Part shown: positions 25,873 through 38,025 of the stretch, piece by piece
Layout: every line of letters starts with the position of its first letter
How positions within the stretch are numbered: position 1 is the stretch's first letter
Source: Apostichopus japonicus
Lineage: Eukaryota; Echinodermata; Holothuroidea; Aspidochirotida; Stichopodidae
Direction of reading: 5' to 3'
Assembly: GCF_037975245.1 (NCBI RefSeq)
Contig: NC_092568.1
Span: 34,628,501 to 34,692,500, forward strand
DNA: 64,000 bases
Program-made: the position numbers and the translations under genes
Notes under the pieces: model-generated
The model's input: the letters and a program-made list of their open reading frames with translations, nothing else
Databases searched by the model: none
Told to the model about the DNA's origin: nothing

Positions 25873-27083
25873 CATCAGCTGAACTACGCAGAAGGAAACA
25901 GCTATCAGCAATTCTCAGATAGCAGTTTATGAGATTTTTGAGTTTATAATTTCATAAAACTACCCTCTATAGACCACTTTGTGCAATACCGAAATCGGTG
26001 TGGTAAAATTTAGGGAGCCCACTAGTGCCCCTGCCCCACCCTGGCAAAACCTATCCACTTCAATGGGTACATCATCCCATACACGGGCACTTTTAAACAC
26101 TATCGATGCGTCACAGTTGGAATACATAAAGGGACTATTTAACGGTCATGTAACTAAATATACTAATTTACCAAACGCAATTCACATTTGCATATTAATC
26201 TCATTGTTAAATATTTCGTCCCATTTCGTCTACAGTTACTGAATAAAATAAGCGAAACATTGTACGTCGAGTAAATCGTGAGAAAACTGAATCAATCCAT
26301 CGTGGCGGTGAGTTACACACACGGAGGCAAATATAATTAACTTTTCCAATAAATTCAGAGGGGGGGGGGCAAAGGTCGACCTACCCCCCATTCCACTGCC
26401 CCACCATTCCACCTTCCGCCTCAGTTACGTACAGGGAAGGCAATTAATGTAGAGATTGAGAACCTGTGTGGTGTTACAAATTTCGTGTGATGTTTCACGT
26501 TTTTTACTTAGTACTTTGTTTTCACGCAAAGGACAAGAGAGATATTTTCCAACCGAAAAACATAATTCGATTGTTGTTCATTAAAATCTCTGAAAATTGA
26601 ATGAGATGCCTTTTATTTGTTTATCATTTTATTTAAACAATGACATTTGTTTTTTATTCTTTTCTTTTTATATACAGAGATTCTTACTGAGCAAACCGAC
26701 GAAGCTTTTCCTCTAGTCAACGATACAAGTAGAAATCGTTCATGGAGGAGACTTGGCTGTTGCTGTTGTTGTTTTTGAAATAATTTTGCAGAAATTCGAT
26801 TGGACTGATGCAGCCTTATATTTAGTACCCTTTATAACTCTTATTGTATTATCTCTTATTGTATTATGTGCAAATTGGGAAACAAGGAACAAGTTTTCTT
26901 TTGAGACAAAATGAGGTGAAATCATGCTCGTTGCTAATGTAGGAATCTTTCGAATTAGAGTTTATTTCTTGCTAATATCTTTACAATTTTTTTTCTATTC
27001 GAAATTACAGCTATGTTCTGGCCTATAACTTAGTTCAATATTTCCATAAGGATAGAAAGCAAACAGAAGCTCATGTTGATTGC

Positions 27084-27265
27084 ATCACTTTAGTCTTCTG
27101 TTTATTAATGCCTCATTAGCTAGCAAATTTGTTTTTATTAGCATCTGTTGCTTGGTTGATGACATGAGAGCAATGTCATCTGCAAAATCTGCAAAATCTG
27201 CAAAATCAAATACTGATAAACCTGACTGAAATTTATTCAGATTGCAAGCTTATAACCAAACACAA
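27084..27265 (-). mobile_element. LINE RT fragment (RTE-like), unit A
   Basis: This piece matches 37,840-38,025 in unit B, including the minus-strand sequence encoding FADDIALMSST, with an internal deletion and a tripled 'gcaaaatct' word. The flanks continue into sequence shared with B at 38,025-38,100, so the insertion predates the A/B duplication. Confidence 0.8.
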
Positions 27266-27354
27266 ACTTTGACGTCGCTATGCCAAAATGACCTCACGGC
27301 ATGTCCCTCCACTTCGATTTCGGTAAGGCAGCATTATGAAGCGCCCTCTATTTA

Positions 27355-28393
27355 TGCTGGCGTCACACTGTCCCCAAGTTGACATCAGATGGACACACGA
27401 TAAAGAAAATGTTCAAATTTGGCTCTGATCGTAAAAACATCGGGCCATTCGTGAGGGCATCTTAAGCCATCGTATGACCGCCGGTGGAGTTTTTCAGGCT
27501 CCGGCAGCAACTTCGTGAGTGGTGGCAAAATTTTTGGCATGCCAAAAAATTGCCCGAAGACCTTGCGAAGGTTCGTTTTCGTGTTGAATTCGTGTGTCCA
27601 TTTTGCCCTTCGTAAGGCCATCGTGAGGGCATCTTATCAAATCGTGTCATCTTCGTTTTTAATTCGTATGATCATCGGTGCCATCGGGCATTTTCGCCTC
27701 ACGAAGACAATACGAAGGAAACAAGAAGCTGCCGATTGTCTTATGAAGGTAACACGAATACGTGAAGCCCTCGCAATGCCGTCGAGTAACCATCATATTA
27801 TAATACGATGATATCGAGATGGGACCACGGTGTCGGCGAAGACAGCCGAATTTGTGAACCTCAAGCGTTTCCCAGGTGTCATGGTAACGTGGACATATAA
27901 AGGCCAGCCTCAAAGAATCTTCCACGGACAGTCCTAAGCAACTCTACAGAGTAGAGGCGTGTGTAACTCCCAAAGCTACAATCACAATCACAACTAACCA
28001 CAATTCAGTTCCTGCAGAATGGCATACTTTGGTGATGAGACAACCAGGAAAAAGAAAGCAGCAGCATTGCTTCTTTTGATGTACCTCAGAAAACATGATG
28101 AGCACTTCTTACAGGCCCAGCACCTCCTCTTACAATAAGAAAGCATTATTTGATTTCACTTTGTCATTTCTTGCTATTTGCCTTTCTAGCATTCGATAAT
28201 GTACTTATCAATACGTCGTCGTGTAGCCATCGTGTGGCCTTCGTGTGGCATTCGTGTGTCCTGCGGGTAAACTACTTAAATAGAAATGCACATCTTCGTG
28301 TTGCCTTCGTGTGTGGTTCGGGTGCCATCGTGTGACCTTCTGTAGGCATCGTACTTGCTTCGGCTGTTGATTGGCGACAGTGTGACGCCTGCA
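27355..28393 (+). mobile_element. 1.0-kb PIF/Harbinger-like element with TTA target duplication
   Basis: The ends read TGCTGGCGTCACACTGTC and, inverted, TGCAGGCGTCACACTGTC. TTA flanks both sides (27,352-27,354 and 28,394-28,396), and unit B has the empty site ('ctctatttaacacattctg'). A 3-bp TTA/TAA duplication is the hallmark of PIF/Harbinger. The interior has many direct 'atcgtgagggcatctt'-like and 'cttcgtgtggcattcgtg'-like words near both ends. A short ORF with its own upstream region is retained (28,019-28,138). Confidence 0.85.
28019..28138 (+). CDS. 39-aa ORF in the Harbinger-like element
   Basis: ATG at 28,019 opens a 39-codon frame (MAYFGDETTRKKKAAALLLL, then MYLRKHDEHFLQAQHLLLQ) ending at TAA 28,136-28,138. 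A TATA-like 'catataaaggc' lies about 125 bases upstream. A Lys/Arg-Ala-Leu-rich start of this kind resembles the N-terminus of HARBI1-type transposases, so the element may keep the promoter and start of the transposase gene after internal deletion. That identification is inference; no DDE domain is present. Confidence 0.35.
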   Translation: MAYFGDETTRKKKAAALLLLMYLRKHDEHFLQAQHLLLQ

Positions 28394-28429
28394 TTAACAA
28401 ATTCTGTTTCAATGATTCGAGTGCGTTTA

Positions 28430-28824
28430 AGGCCCGGTCACACTACAGCGATATTTTATCGGAATACGGTCCGATTTTTCTGATTTTAGGCAGAAGAGTG
28501 AGGTTTGTGGTAGTGAATGTAATGAATGCAGTGGAATATTCGAATACCTTCTCCAAATCTGAGGGGTTCTGGAACGGACTACATTCTGAAGGGACGTCAC
28601 ATCGATAAACGATAAAAATCGGAAGAGAAATCGGATAGCTATCCGATAAAAGGAAATGGAGTCCATATCAAAAGTTAGGGGAGGGCTATTCCACATCGGA
28701 ATGGCTCAACAGATAGCAAATCAGGTCCTTTATCACTGTGGCTAGAAGACCCGAACGAAAAACTGGCTGTTTCGATTCCTCCGGGAAAATCGGATAGTAT
28801 TCCGATAAAAAATCGGTATAGTGT
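28430..28824. mobile_element. 0.4-kb inverted-repeat element (MITE-like)
   Basis: The left part 'acactacagcgat' followed by 'tttatcggaatac' is matched by its inverse at 28,785-28,824 (about 40 bp with a few mismatches). Unit B reads through this place without the element ('gtttacaaggcgac'). The left end has about ten extra bases (aggcccggtc) missing on the right, so the right end may be trimmed. Confidence 0.7.
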
Positions 28825-29779
28825 ACAAGGTGACTTCTGCGGCTCTCTATTACAGGTGGATAAAATTGCTTTTTTCGATGCCTCTGTATTGAACATATAG
28901 CCCAAAAACCGGATTTAGTGTTTAAATAGTTAAATAAATAATAAAAAAGTTTTTTTTAAATGTATAAGAAACAAGCATTCATAATTTTCCTTCATTTAGT
29001 TTATGCATGGTTTCATTGTCACGTGACGATATTTTTTGTGGCTCCTCTCATATTGCACTTTGCATAACAATATTGCAATTCCCCCTTCCCGAACGAATAA
29101 GGGGAAATATCTGACTAACTGTAGTTTAGTTTGCTGAATTACATGAGAAATTCAGTTTGAGTACGCTTCCATATATATATATATCATGAGAAGTTGGACG
29201 ATGTTGAAATCACTATTATGCATGGAAAATCAAACAATTTGCCCACCGAGTATATTAGAAAACAGCCAACGGGGTAGGCCAAGAAAACTTAGAAGCTACC
29301 CAGCAGGTAAAGCATTCTTATTTACTTTGTTGAGATCACTAAATAGCATAACTGACCCGTAAAAGCTAATTTAATAGAACTTAAATTAAATTAATGAGTC
29401 ACAAAACCCAGCACATTATGATGTGATGGCGACATTCACAATCTGATAATCACGTCCGTTTCATTTTTACTTAACCTGCGAATACATGATCAAAAGTAAA
29501 TAAAAATAAAATGAAAAACGATTCTACAGAAGTTCAGCTAAGCCTTATAATGTATAAGATAATGTATAAGATAAATCGGCATATTTAGCTCCTTTGCTTT
29601 TGTTCTTGTCTTTTTTTCTGCTGAATTATCCACGAAAGGAAGAAAGAAGGGAAACACATCATGAATATCGCTTAGCAATATGTCTGCATGTTTCTTTTGT
29701 CGTCTTGTAGTTTTCTTATTGGGAAGGTGGGCGATAGGGTGGGGTGGGTGGGAGTGTATGGGTAGGTGGGTGCAGGTGT

Positions 29780-30556
29780 TAATGTCGCTACTTTAGTCTC
29801 CATATATAGCTATTTGTGGACTAAGTATAAACAAATACAAATCAATTGTTTTGACGCATTGTAAGCACGGGCATTCTACACTTACTATTATAGCAAATGA
29901 CTGAAGTTAGTGAATTTCTCGGAAGAACATATACGGAAGACAAAATAATATTGATTCCGTTTCATATAGAAACATGTTCTCTATCTATGCTTGTTTGTTG
30001 TACTTTGTGCGCTATTTTGAGAAATAAGCCCCATTTTAAGGCTGCAGCCTTCAAAGTAGGATTTTTTGGAAAGCAGGTGGTTATTTCGTGCTTCCTTATA
30101 GCATAAACCCATGGACAACAGAGGGAAATTGTAACCGTGTGATCATGATGATGTTACGTCAAGTGAGTAGGCTATATCTCAAGGCCCTTGGAAAGAGAAA
30201 TATATATTGCTCAGGATCTTAGCCACAATGACAGAGCAACATGGTCAATACTTTTTTTTAAAGAAAATGACCCAAGATGGAGAGCCTGGGCACGAGAACC
30301 AAACTACTGATCCACACTCAACCCCAGTCCCCATTGCACCGAGAGTGGCTGTCACTGTTTGGTCATCGTCAGATGAGTATCACGCGAGTCATTTAGAAAG
30401 GGAACAAATACTATTCATGATCTAAGCCAAAAGGCCAAGAAGCAACTGGTCGGTCTGTATCTCCTAACTTTTTAGAAGATTTAGTATTGTAAGTATTCGT
30501 TACAGAATGGAGAGTAAACGTGCATTAACGATGAGTTCACATGCTATAGGCCTATA
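29780..30556. other. Unit B upstream sequence, no gene seen
   Basis: Absent from A and C at the corresponding place. The frames at 29,897-30,106 and 30,207-30,425 have no recognisable domain. Confidence 0.4.
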
Positions 30557-31326
30557 CAGGGGCGTAGCGAGCGGGGGGTGTGGGGGGTGTCACACCCCCC
30601 CCAATAATTTGGTCGCTGTCGGCAAATTTTGGGTCTGTCGGCAAAAGGAGAAAAGGTGAAGAGAGCGGAAGGGGAAGAAAGAAGGAAAGCTGAATAGAGA
30701 AAAGGAGAACGGGAGCTTCTTCCGTGCCAAATTTGACTTAAAATATGCACCAGATTGCATCTAAGACGTTTCAAAACTAAAAATTTTCCAAAGGGGAGGG
30801 GTAGACCCCCTATACCCTTAGACCCCTCCCCCATTTCAGTCACCACTTCCAGATCCGTCGGCAAATCAAATTTGACTTAAGATATGCACCAGATTGCATC
30901 TAAGGACGTTTCAAAACTAAAAATTTTCCAAAGGGGAAGGGGACACCCCCTCCCCTTAGACCCCTCCCCCATTTCAGTCACCACTTCCAGATCCGTCGGC
31001 AAATCAAATTTGACTTAAAATATACACCAGATTGCATTTAAGGACGTTTCAAAACTAAAAATTTTCCAAAGGGGAGGGGGACACCCCCTCCCCTTAGACC
31101 CCTCCCCCATTTCAGTCACCACTTCCAGATCCGTCGGCAAATCAAATTTGACTTAAAATATACACCAGATTGCATTTAAGGACGTTTCAAAACTAAAAAT
31201 TTTCCAAAGGGGAGGGGACACCCCCTCCCCTTAGACCCCTCCCCCATTTCAGTCACCACTTCCAGATCCGTCGGCAAATCAAATTCTCCACACCCCCCCA
31301 ACAAAAAAAACTTCGCTACGCCCCTG
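30557..31326. mobile_element. hAT-like non-autonomous element with internal 139-bp array
   Basis: Ends CAGGGGCGTAGCGAGC and, inverted, CGCTACGCCCCTG. A perfect 8-bp target duplication GGCCTATA lies at 30,549-30,556 and 31,327-31,334, the hallmark of the hAT superfamily. The inside holds four tandem copies of a ~139-bp unit ('ccagattgcat' at about 30,750, 30,889, 31,028 and 31,166). No transposase. Confidence 0.92.
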
Positions 31327-31334
31327 GGCCTATA

Positions 31335-32180
31335 ACGTTTCAAACAAGTCCTTTTATGCTGGGCACAGAACAATGTAATATGTGAAAACGTATAGTGCCA
31401 CAATAATAGTACATTAAAGTTTCACCTTAGTTTACTTTTTAACTGACGAGTTGTTCACTTTAAACCGAGTTATGTGTTTCGTCTTGGTTCTGTTAAACTA
31501 ATTAAATTTTTGAACTATATCACTTTAAGTAAGTCTTCATACATTAGGAATGATGCACGTATTATTCTGGCAGGAATTCGTTATGTTGGCTTTTCTTTCT
31601 GGGTTTACTTGTACAGTTGATTTATTTATTATTATTTAATTTTTTGGCCAATAATGTTTTGACGCACTTATAGTAGAATGGCCCTTTTATAGACAACCTA
31701 CGCGTAAATGGAAAGGTAAACGGGTAGTTCTCACCGAGCCGGGCTACAAAATGCAAATTGAATAGCAGAGAGGAAACTTTAATACAAATCCCTTATACGT
31801 TCGTTTCAGGATCGATGGCTTCCATTTATAACATTAAAACGAGCTCATTTATGTGAAACCTTCCCTCTTTGAATTAGGCTAAGTACTACCCCCCCCCCCA
31901 AAAAAAAAAGTTTTCCAATTCTTCCCTTACTAAATGTAAACACCCCCGCAACCCCTTGTAAACGTTTTACCCACGACAGGTGATATAGGTGAGGAGGGGG
32001 GGGGGGCATGGAATCCCCTCCCCGTATGAATGCCGTTAGTTAAGTTTGTGTACCGTAATTGTTATCATTTTGCGACGAAAACTTGAAGGACGGGTCTGTG
32101 GTGCTGCAAAATGTGGGAATGATACCTAATAAAAGTTACTTGTTTCCAAGCACCAAGTATTGTATACAGCAGTATAGTGT
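31335..32180. other. Upstream flank of copy B, no gene seen
   Basis: AT-rich with C and G runs near 31,890 and 31,995. May hold upstream control sequence of copy B, but nothing specific is recognisable. Confidence 0.4.
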
Positions 32181-32260
32181 ACAACTTGGCCTATATAAGC
32201 AAGTCATATGACAAGGCAGGAAATACCAAGTGCACGTGACTTTGATGATATAGAAATGTA
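32181..32260 (+). promoter_or_regulatory. Candidate core promoter of copy B (TATA)
   Basis: CTATATAAGC at 32,191-32,200 is a good TATA box. The surrounding block ('acaacttggcctatataagc', then 'catatgac', then 'tgcacgtgac') is also found upstream of paralog E at about 51,305-51,375 ('gcaacttggcctagaaac', 'cacatgac', 'tgcacgtcac'), while A and C lack it. Conservation between old paralogs suggests control function. Confidence 0.5.
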
Positions 32261-32595
32261 ATGTTTTTGCAACAAGCTCTAATTTCTTTCCGGACTTTCT
32301 TATTATTTCATGCCTGCTGATACTAACAGGTATGAATGTCTGAATCTTTATAACATCTTTTCCGGTACAAATGAAACTCGAAGTTCATGTGATATTCTTT
32401 TACTTATGTCGTCAATTTCATTAGAATATGTCATTCTACTGTATACATGGTCTCAAACCAACATACTTTTTAGGGATCAAATGGTGGTGAAAGTTGAGGA
32501 CCAACCAGCTAGGTGTATGAACAGACGATACGAAGAGGTATTCTAACTTGTCTTTGTTTTGTGTTTTTCGCTAACGTCCAATCCTTAGCTCATTA

Positions 32596-35500
32596 ATGGA
32601 GAATAACCAAAGAACGTACGGTACTACGGCCAGTACTGACGAAGAGGGAAGTCTCGCTTATAGTAAAGGTAAGTTTAATACATGTGAGTATTGCAGTACT
32701 CGAGTGGGTTCAACCAAAGCTGAACAGGAATAGAATATGAATCATTGTGCCTATGTGATGTATATATACTCACCGCTAAGAACATAGGCTATATATACTT
32801 GAGCATAACAATTTGATGCCGATATATTGTTTGGTTGTTTCATTAATGTCTCAACAACACAAATTGTATACCCAAAATGTTGAAACATGTTTTGTATTTG
32901 TTTGTATTGAGAGAAAAGACTGTTGAAAAGAAATTTCAGCTCATAAAATATGAAATCAAGGGTTATCAAGTATTTTTTTTTATTTCTAAGAGGGACAGAG
33001 AGAAACATGGGCCAGCGAGACTTAAATTACTCTATACTTACATAGAACAATAAGATGCGCAAGAACGTATAAGCCACTCAAGAGTAAAGCTTTAAGGACC
33101 CGCATATAGGCTACCCGGTTAGTGCAAGAATGTGAGCCGATCTTTTTCATGGGCCGCCCAATGTGAACCCTTGCATGCTATACATCTATAAAACAATTTT
33201 ATGACAGAGTAATAAAAGCATAGAGCCTAATTTGCATATTAAACTTGAAACTTAACAGTATTGTCAATTGTGGTCACTGATTTATACGCACAGATCAACC
33301 TATGCACCTTATATACTTGTGTTGATTTCCCCCATTGATCCTTTTTATACTTAACAAACATCGTCATGGCATTATATGATGTTATTTTATAAAAATGACC
33401 TCATCATTTTCAAATCAAAACGGAAAATGAGAGCCTATAGGTTTAAAGAGCTCGTATATTACAACACGGTATATGTGCTATATGCCATTGTACGGTATAT
33501 ACAAGGTATGTGCTATATGCCATTGTTTATATGGCATTGTACGGTATGTACAAGGTATGTGCTATATGGCATTGTACGGTATGTACAAGGTATGTGATAA
33601 GTGTCATTGTACGGTATGTACAAGTTATGTGCTATATGGCATTGTACGGTATGTACAAGGTACGTGCTTAAATCGTAGTCCCACTGTACATGTGTACAAT
33701 CACAGTTATTACGCTGTACTGTATGGCTGAGTAGATAAATCTCAGAAAGTGACGGTGTCTTTAACCATATTGACAGTGAATTTACGTTGTAATCACTTCC
33801 GTTTTGATTTCGTTTTGCCGCTTAAAAACAGTGAAACGATGTTAATGGCATATGAAGGAGAAATCATACTGTACATAACTGAATGTGTGAAAGATCTGAC
33901 AGGATACTAACCCGTGTGTTTGATTTATGTAACTTCTACGTTACCACCTCATCATTCGGTAAAAAAAACTTCCCAGACTTCAGAGCTCAGTTTCTTAACC
34001 AATTTAAATTCTAAAGCGTGAGATAAAAAACCCATAAGGTCGGTGTGATAACAATTTAACAGACCGTTCTTTTTCTCGGTTAATTTTTTTTTCGTAGAAT
34101 TACGAGGCTTTCAAATTTTTCAGTAGTTTGCAATATATATATATATACAGACATGACGCCACTCTTTGATATACGTGTAATTTCATGGCTGAGAGTTCTA
34201 ATCTGTTCATGGAACACCATGAGTGTGCAGTCATCTTCATAGACGGGACAGAGCCAGGAATTTATAAAGGAGGAGGAATAACCGACTGGGACTCCCCACC
34301 CCCAAGAATTTTTATGTTGTGAGGTTGAAAACGGTAGGGGTGTAAATCATCGCATACTCCTGGAATCGCGCGGGTTCAGCATTATGGTCATCACCCTTGT
34401 CATCATCAATACCATCACTGTTACCCTCATAGTTTGACATGAATAACAAACCCATGAAGAGGAAATTCAGAAAGAAAATGACGAAAGCAGCCTGTCGAAA
34501 GGGTGAAAGAGAAGGGTTAAGGGAAGAGGAGCGGTGAAACTTCTAAGTCTTCTTTTGATCTGATAAGATAAAAGAATGACCTCTTTCAACCACCTTTAAA
34601 CACGACAATATCATGAAAATGCCGACACAAATGAAATAATAATAATAATAATAATACAAATCCTAATAATAATAATAATCAAAATCGCAATAATCATAAT
34701 TATCATAATAATCATAAAGTCCATCAGGTGAACTACGCAGAAGGAAACAGCTATGAGCAATTCTCAGATAGCAGTTTATGAGATTTTTGAGTTTATAATT
34801 TCATAAAACTACCCTCTATACACCACTTTGTGCAATACCCGAAATCGGTGTGGTAAAATTTAGGGAGCCCACTAGTATGAGACGCACTTTCCTCTACCGT
34901 GCCCCTGCCCTACCCTTGGAAAACCTATCCACTTCAATGGGTACATTATCCCATACACAGGCACTTTTAAACACTATCGATGCGTCACAGTTAGAATACA
35001 TATAGGGACTATTTAACGGACATGTTACCAAACGCAATTCATATTTACATATTGAACTAATTATTACATATTTCGTCCCATTTCGTCTACAGTTACTGAA
35101 GAAAATATGCGAAACGTTGTACGTCGAGTAAATCGTGAGAAAACTGAATCAATCAATCGTGGCGGTAAGTTACGCACACGGAGGCAACTATAGTTAATTT
35201 TTCCAATAAAACCAGAGGGGGGGGCAAAAGGTCGGCATGCCCCCCATTCCACTGCCCCACCATTCCACCCTCCGCCCCAGTTACGTACATGGAAGAAAAT
35301 TTATGAAGAGAACCTGTGTGGTGTTACAAATTTCGTGTGGTATTTCACATTTTTTAGTTAATAAATTTTGTATTTTCACGCAAAGGACAAGAGAGATATT
35401 TTCCAACCAAAAGACAAAAATCGATTTGTTGTTCAGTAAAATCTCTGAAAATTGAATGAGATGCCTTTTTTTGTTTATCATTTAATTTAAACATTGACGT

Positions 35501-35630
35501 GTGTTTTTTATTTCTTTTCGTTTAATATACAGAGATTCTTACTGAGCAAACCAACGAAGCTTTTCCTCTAGTCAAAGATACAAGTAGAAATCGTTCATGG
35601 AGTAGATTTGGCTGTTGCTGTTGTTTTTGA
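32596..35630 (+). CDS. Copy B: intact 80-aa cysteine-tailed SNARE-like protein
   Basis: Three coding exons: 32,596-32,668, 35,093-35,164 and 35,533-35,630, all with GT/AG borders and matching phases (codon split 1/2 at both junctions). The protein starts MENNQRTYGTTASTDEEG, has a charged helical region VTEENMRNVVRRVNREKTES (residues 25-44) continuing to EILTEQTNEAF (49-59), and ends RSWSRFGCCCCF. No signal peptide or membrane segment. The four terminal-proximal Cys would suit palmitoylation and thus membrane attachment on the cytosolic face. Aligned by exon to paralog E, the helix takes the place of an R-SNARE motif, but the central Arg is Val37. A possible 51-nt 5'-UTR intron (32,538-32,588) precedes the start. 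It is the only open copy of A-D and the only one with the TATA block. Role in membrane fusion is inference; it could also be an inhibitory or unrelated coiled-coil protein. Confidence 0.7.
33470..33670 (+). repeat. 35-bp intronic minisatellite, copy B (about 5-6 units)
   Basis: Unit 'attgtacggtatgtacaagg' plus 'tatgtgctatatggc' repeats about 5.5 times in intron 1. The open frames at 33,376-33,730 are read from the array. Confidence 0.92.
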
Positions 35631-36319
35631 AAAAAAATGGAGTTGCATGGAAATAATGGAGTTGAATGTCATTTAAGGATACTTGAGATTTTACGTCAGT
35701 ATCCACCCTGTACATATCGGGCATATGTTAGAAAAGGGCTGGCAACCTTGGTGACGTAAAATAGCCGCGTGTCGAAATTGTCTATAACACCTAATGGTTT
35801 TTTGCATAAGTGTCAAGATACTTAATTGAGATATAAATCCTGGAACAAATTCCTAGTCTCTATTGAAACTGGCACAATTTAAGGCGTGAGTCTGTATGGT
35901 TCTCGTCTGGTCGTTACTTGCTTTTACGTAAACGTTTGTACTAAGTGACAATATTCTATGATCTGGCCTATAACTTAGTTCAGTATTTTTATAAGGATAT
36001 AAAACCAACACAAGCTTATGTTGATTGTAGATGACATTCACAGGCTTACATCAAGTCTTCTCTTTTCGATGAGTGCTCAAGGAAGTCAACCACCCCTGCT
36101 CCCAGGACCGACAATTAACGTCCCCATCTGACGGACAAGAGGGTACCTCGGCATTTGACTACTTTCGGAAATATAGGAGAAGGTGAATACACACTACGGT
36201 GAACGAATTTGTCATGCAATACTGCATTAAATTCAACTCTGAAAATGTTAGTACTTAAATCAAGTACAACCGGTATGTTAGACCATTTGTTTCCTATACC
36301 TTACCCTTTGTTGCGGTAA

Positions 36320-37105
36320 GAGACTCTAGGGATACAGTATCTTTAATTCCGGTCCTTACACAGAATATTGGGTACAAATACTTTTCTTTATAGAATTAAT
36401 ATCAAAGATTCACCTTCTTTCACTTTTTGTAACTCGTTTACTGAAACATTAGAACATCTGTTCTGGGTTTGTCCTACAATAAATGCGTTCGGGAATTTTT
36501 TTTTTTAAGTCTTCTTACTAAAGAACGTTTCGATGTTAATTTAGAAAATGTTAAGTTTGGATATATTGAGGATATTTTGCACCTTATTAATATCCTTGTA
36601 CTCCATGCAAAACACTTTATTTTCAACTGTAGTTAATTTTTTTTTTAAATAATTGTTTAACAACTTGGGAATTTAATGGAGGTTTAGGAACAATTTAAAC
36701 AGAGTACATTTGATTTTATATCAAAGGATTTCGATAGGTTTCGTTCCTACAAAATAAAAATAAAAAGGAGACATTACAGTTACATAAAATGCGAATGCAG
36801 TATTCAGACATATTCAATAAAGATGTATATGTATATGATATGCTGTCTTCTTGCAGTGATTTCAATTCATCATTATGTTTGAGGAAATAATATCAATTCA
36901 GATCGATTTTTTATATTCCTTGTAGTTTTAATTATATATGTACCCTTCCGTAATAGTTTAATGTCTATATTGTATGTACAACATTGAATGAATATTTGTG
37001 TCGAATGATTGTTTATACCGTTTTTAAGTCATGGTAGCTTTCTGTATCTTGAAATAATGTATAAAAAAGGGAGTTCAAATAAAGCAAGTGCCAACATAGC
37101 ATGAT
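36320..37105 (+). mobile_element. 3' end of an L1/Tx1-like LINE, unit B copy
   Basis: The plus strand encodes, in broken frame, a C-terminal zinc-knuckle-like region (SFTFCNS..TETLEHLFWVCPT) typical of L1/Tx1-clade ORF2. The copy continues through a 3' UTR to 'aataaagcaagtgcc' at about 37,080. The same fragment sits at the same distance behind exon 3 in C (44,085-44,885) and D (48,440-48,745), so it inserted before those duplications. Confidence 0.75.
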
Positions 37106-37185
37106 CGCACTGATTCTACTTCTGTTAACTTACGTGACTGTGTACGCATATGTTTCTTTTGATAGCGGTAAATACTGATAATCTC

Positions 37186-38025
37186 TCATCTGTCTTCTTC
37201 TTGCCTAGAGGCAAATAAGGACTCAACAGAGCGTCTCCATTCGTCTCGGTCGGCAGCTGCAGGCCTCATTCCAGAATCGCCGCACCAGCTCCCTCTCTCT
37301 TTGTCTACTGTCCTGCGCCATGTTGTTTTTGGTCGCCCTCTCTTTCTCCTGCCCTCTGGTGCCAAAGTCATGCTGATGTTGCTGTCGTTGTTAGGGTTTG
37401 GGCGCAAATATATGCCCAATGAATATCCATTCTGCTTTTCTTAATTTCGATGCTTAGTGGTCCCATTTTTGCTCTCTTTAGCAGTTCATTTGTGCTGACC
37501 CGTTCTTGCCATCTTATCCCTAGCACTCTCCTGAGGCATTTGTTATGAAATATATTCATTTTCCAGGTCTTGCATCCATATAGTAGGACCGGTAGTACCA
37601 GTGTTTTGTATAGCCTTATTTTTGTTCTTCTACAGATGCTTTTGGAGACCTAAATCTTTTGTAGACGTATTAGTGCACCCCTGGCTTTCCCAATTCTGTT
37701 GGCAATGTCTTCCATTCCGCCACCATCTTTTGTCATTGTCGCACCCAAGTATACAATTCTGTCCACCTTTTGTAACTCTTCCTGACCAATATAAATACGT
37801 TCCTGGTTTCTAGTGTTTATACGCATCACACTGGTCTTCTGTTTATTAATGTCAAGATCCACTCTGCTCGCCTCATCAGCTAGCAATTTTTTTTTTATTT
37901 GCATATGTTGCTTGGTTGATGACATGAGAGCAATGTCATCTGCAAAATCTGCAAAATCAAATACTGATAATACTGACTGAGTTTTATTCAGATTATAAGC
38001 TTATCAGCAAACACAAACTTTGACG
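37186..38025 (-). mobile_element. RTE-like LINE, C-terminal half of RT ORF
   Basis: Minus strand. In order: FADDIALMSSTKQ (RT catalytic box), INKQKTSVMRINTRNQERI, VDRIVYLGATMTKDGGGMED, KIRLYKTLV..VLLYGCKTW, NKCLRRVLGIRWQERVSTNE, and the basic terminus PEGRRKRGRPKTTWRR ending at RQEEDR. This is the thumb and C-terminus of a family abundant in marine invertebrates. Frames are broken between the pieces, and the 5' part is missing. A shorter copy lies in unit A at 27,084. Confidence 0.9.

Noticed and set aside
32310-32546. Upstream ORF as an N-terminal extension of copy B
   Set aside because: Joining it across the candidate 51-nt intron leads to a stop within six codons, so the region is better read as 5' UTR.
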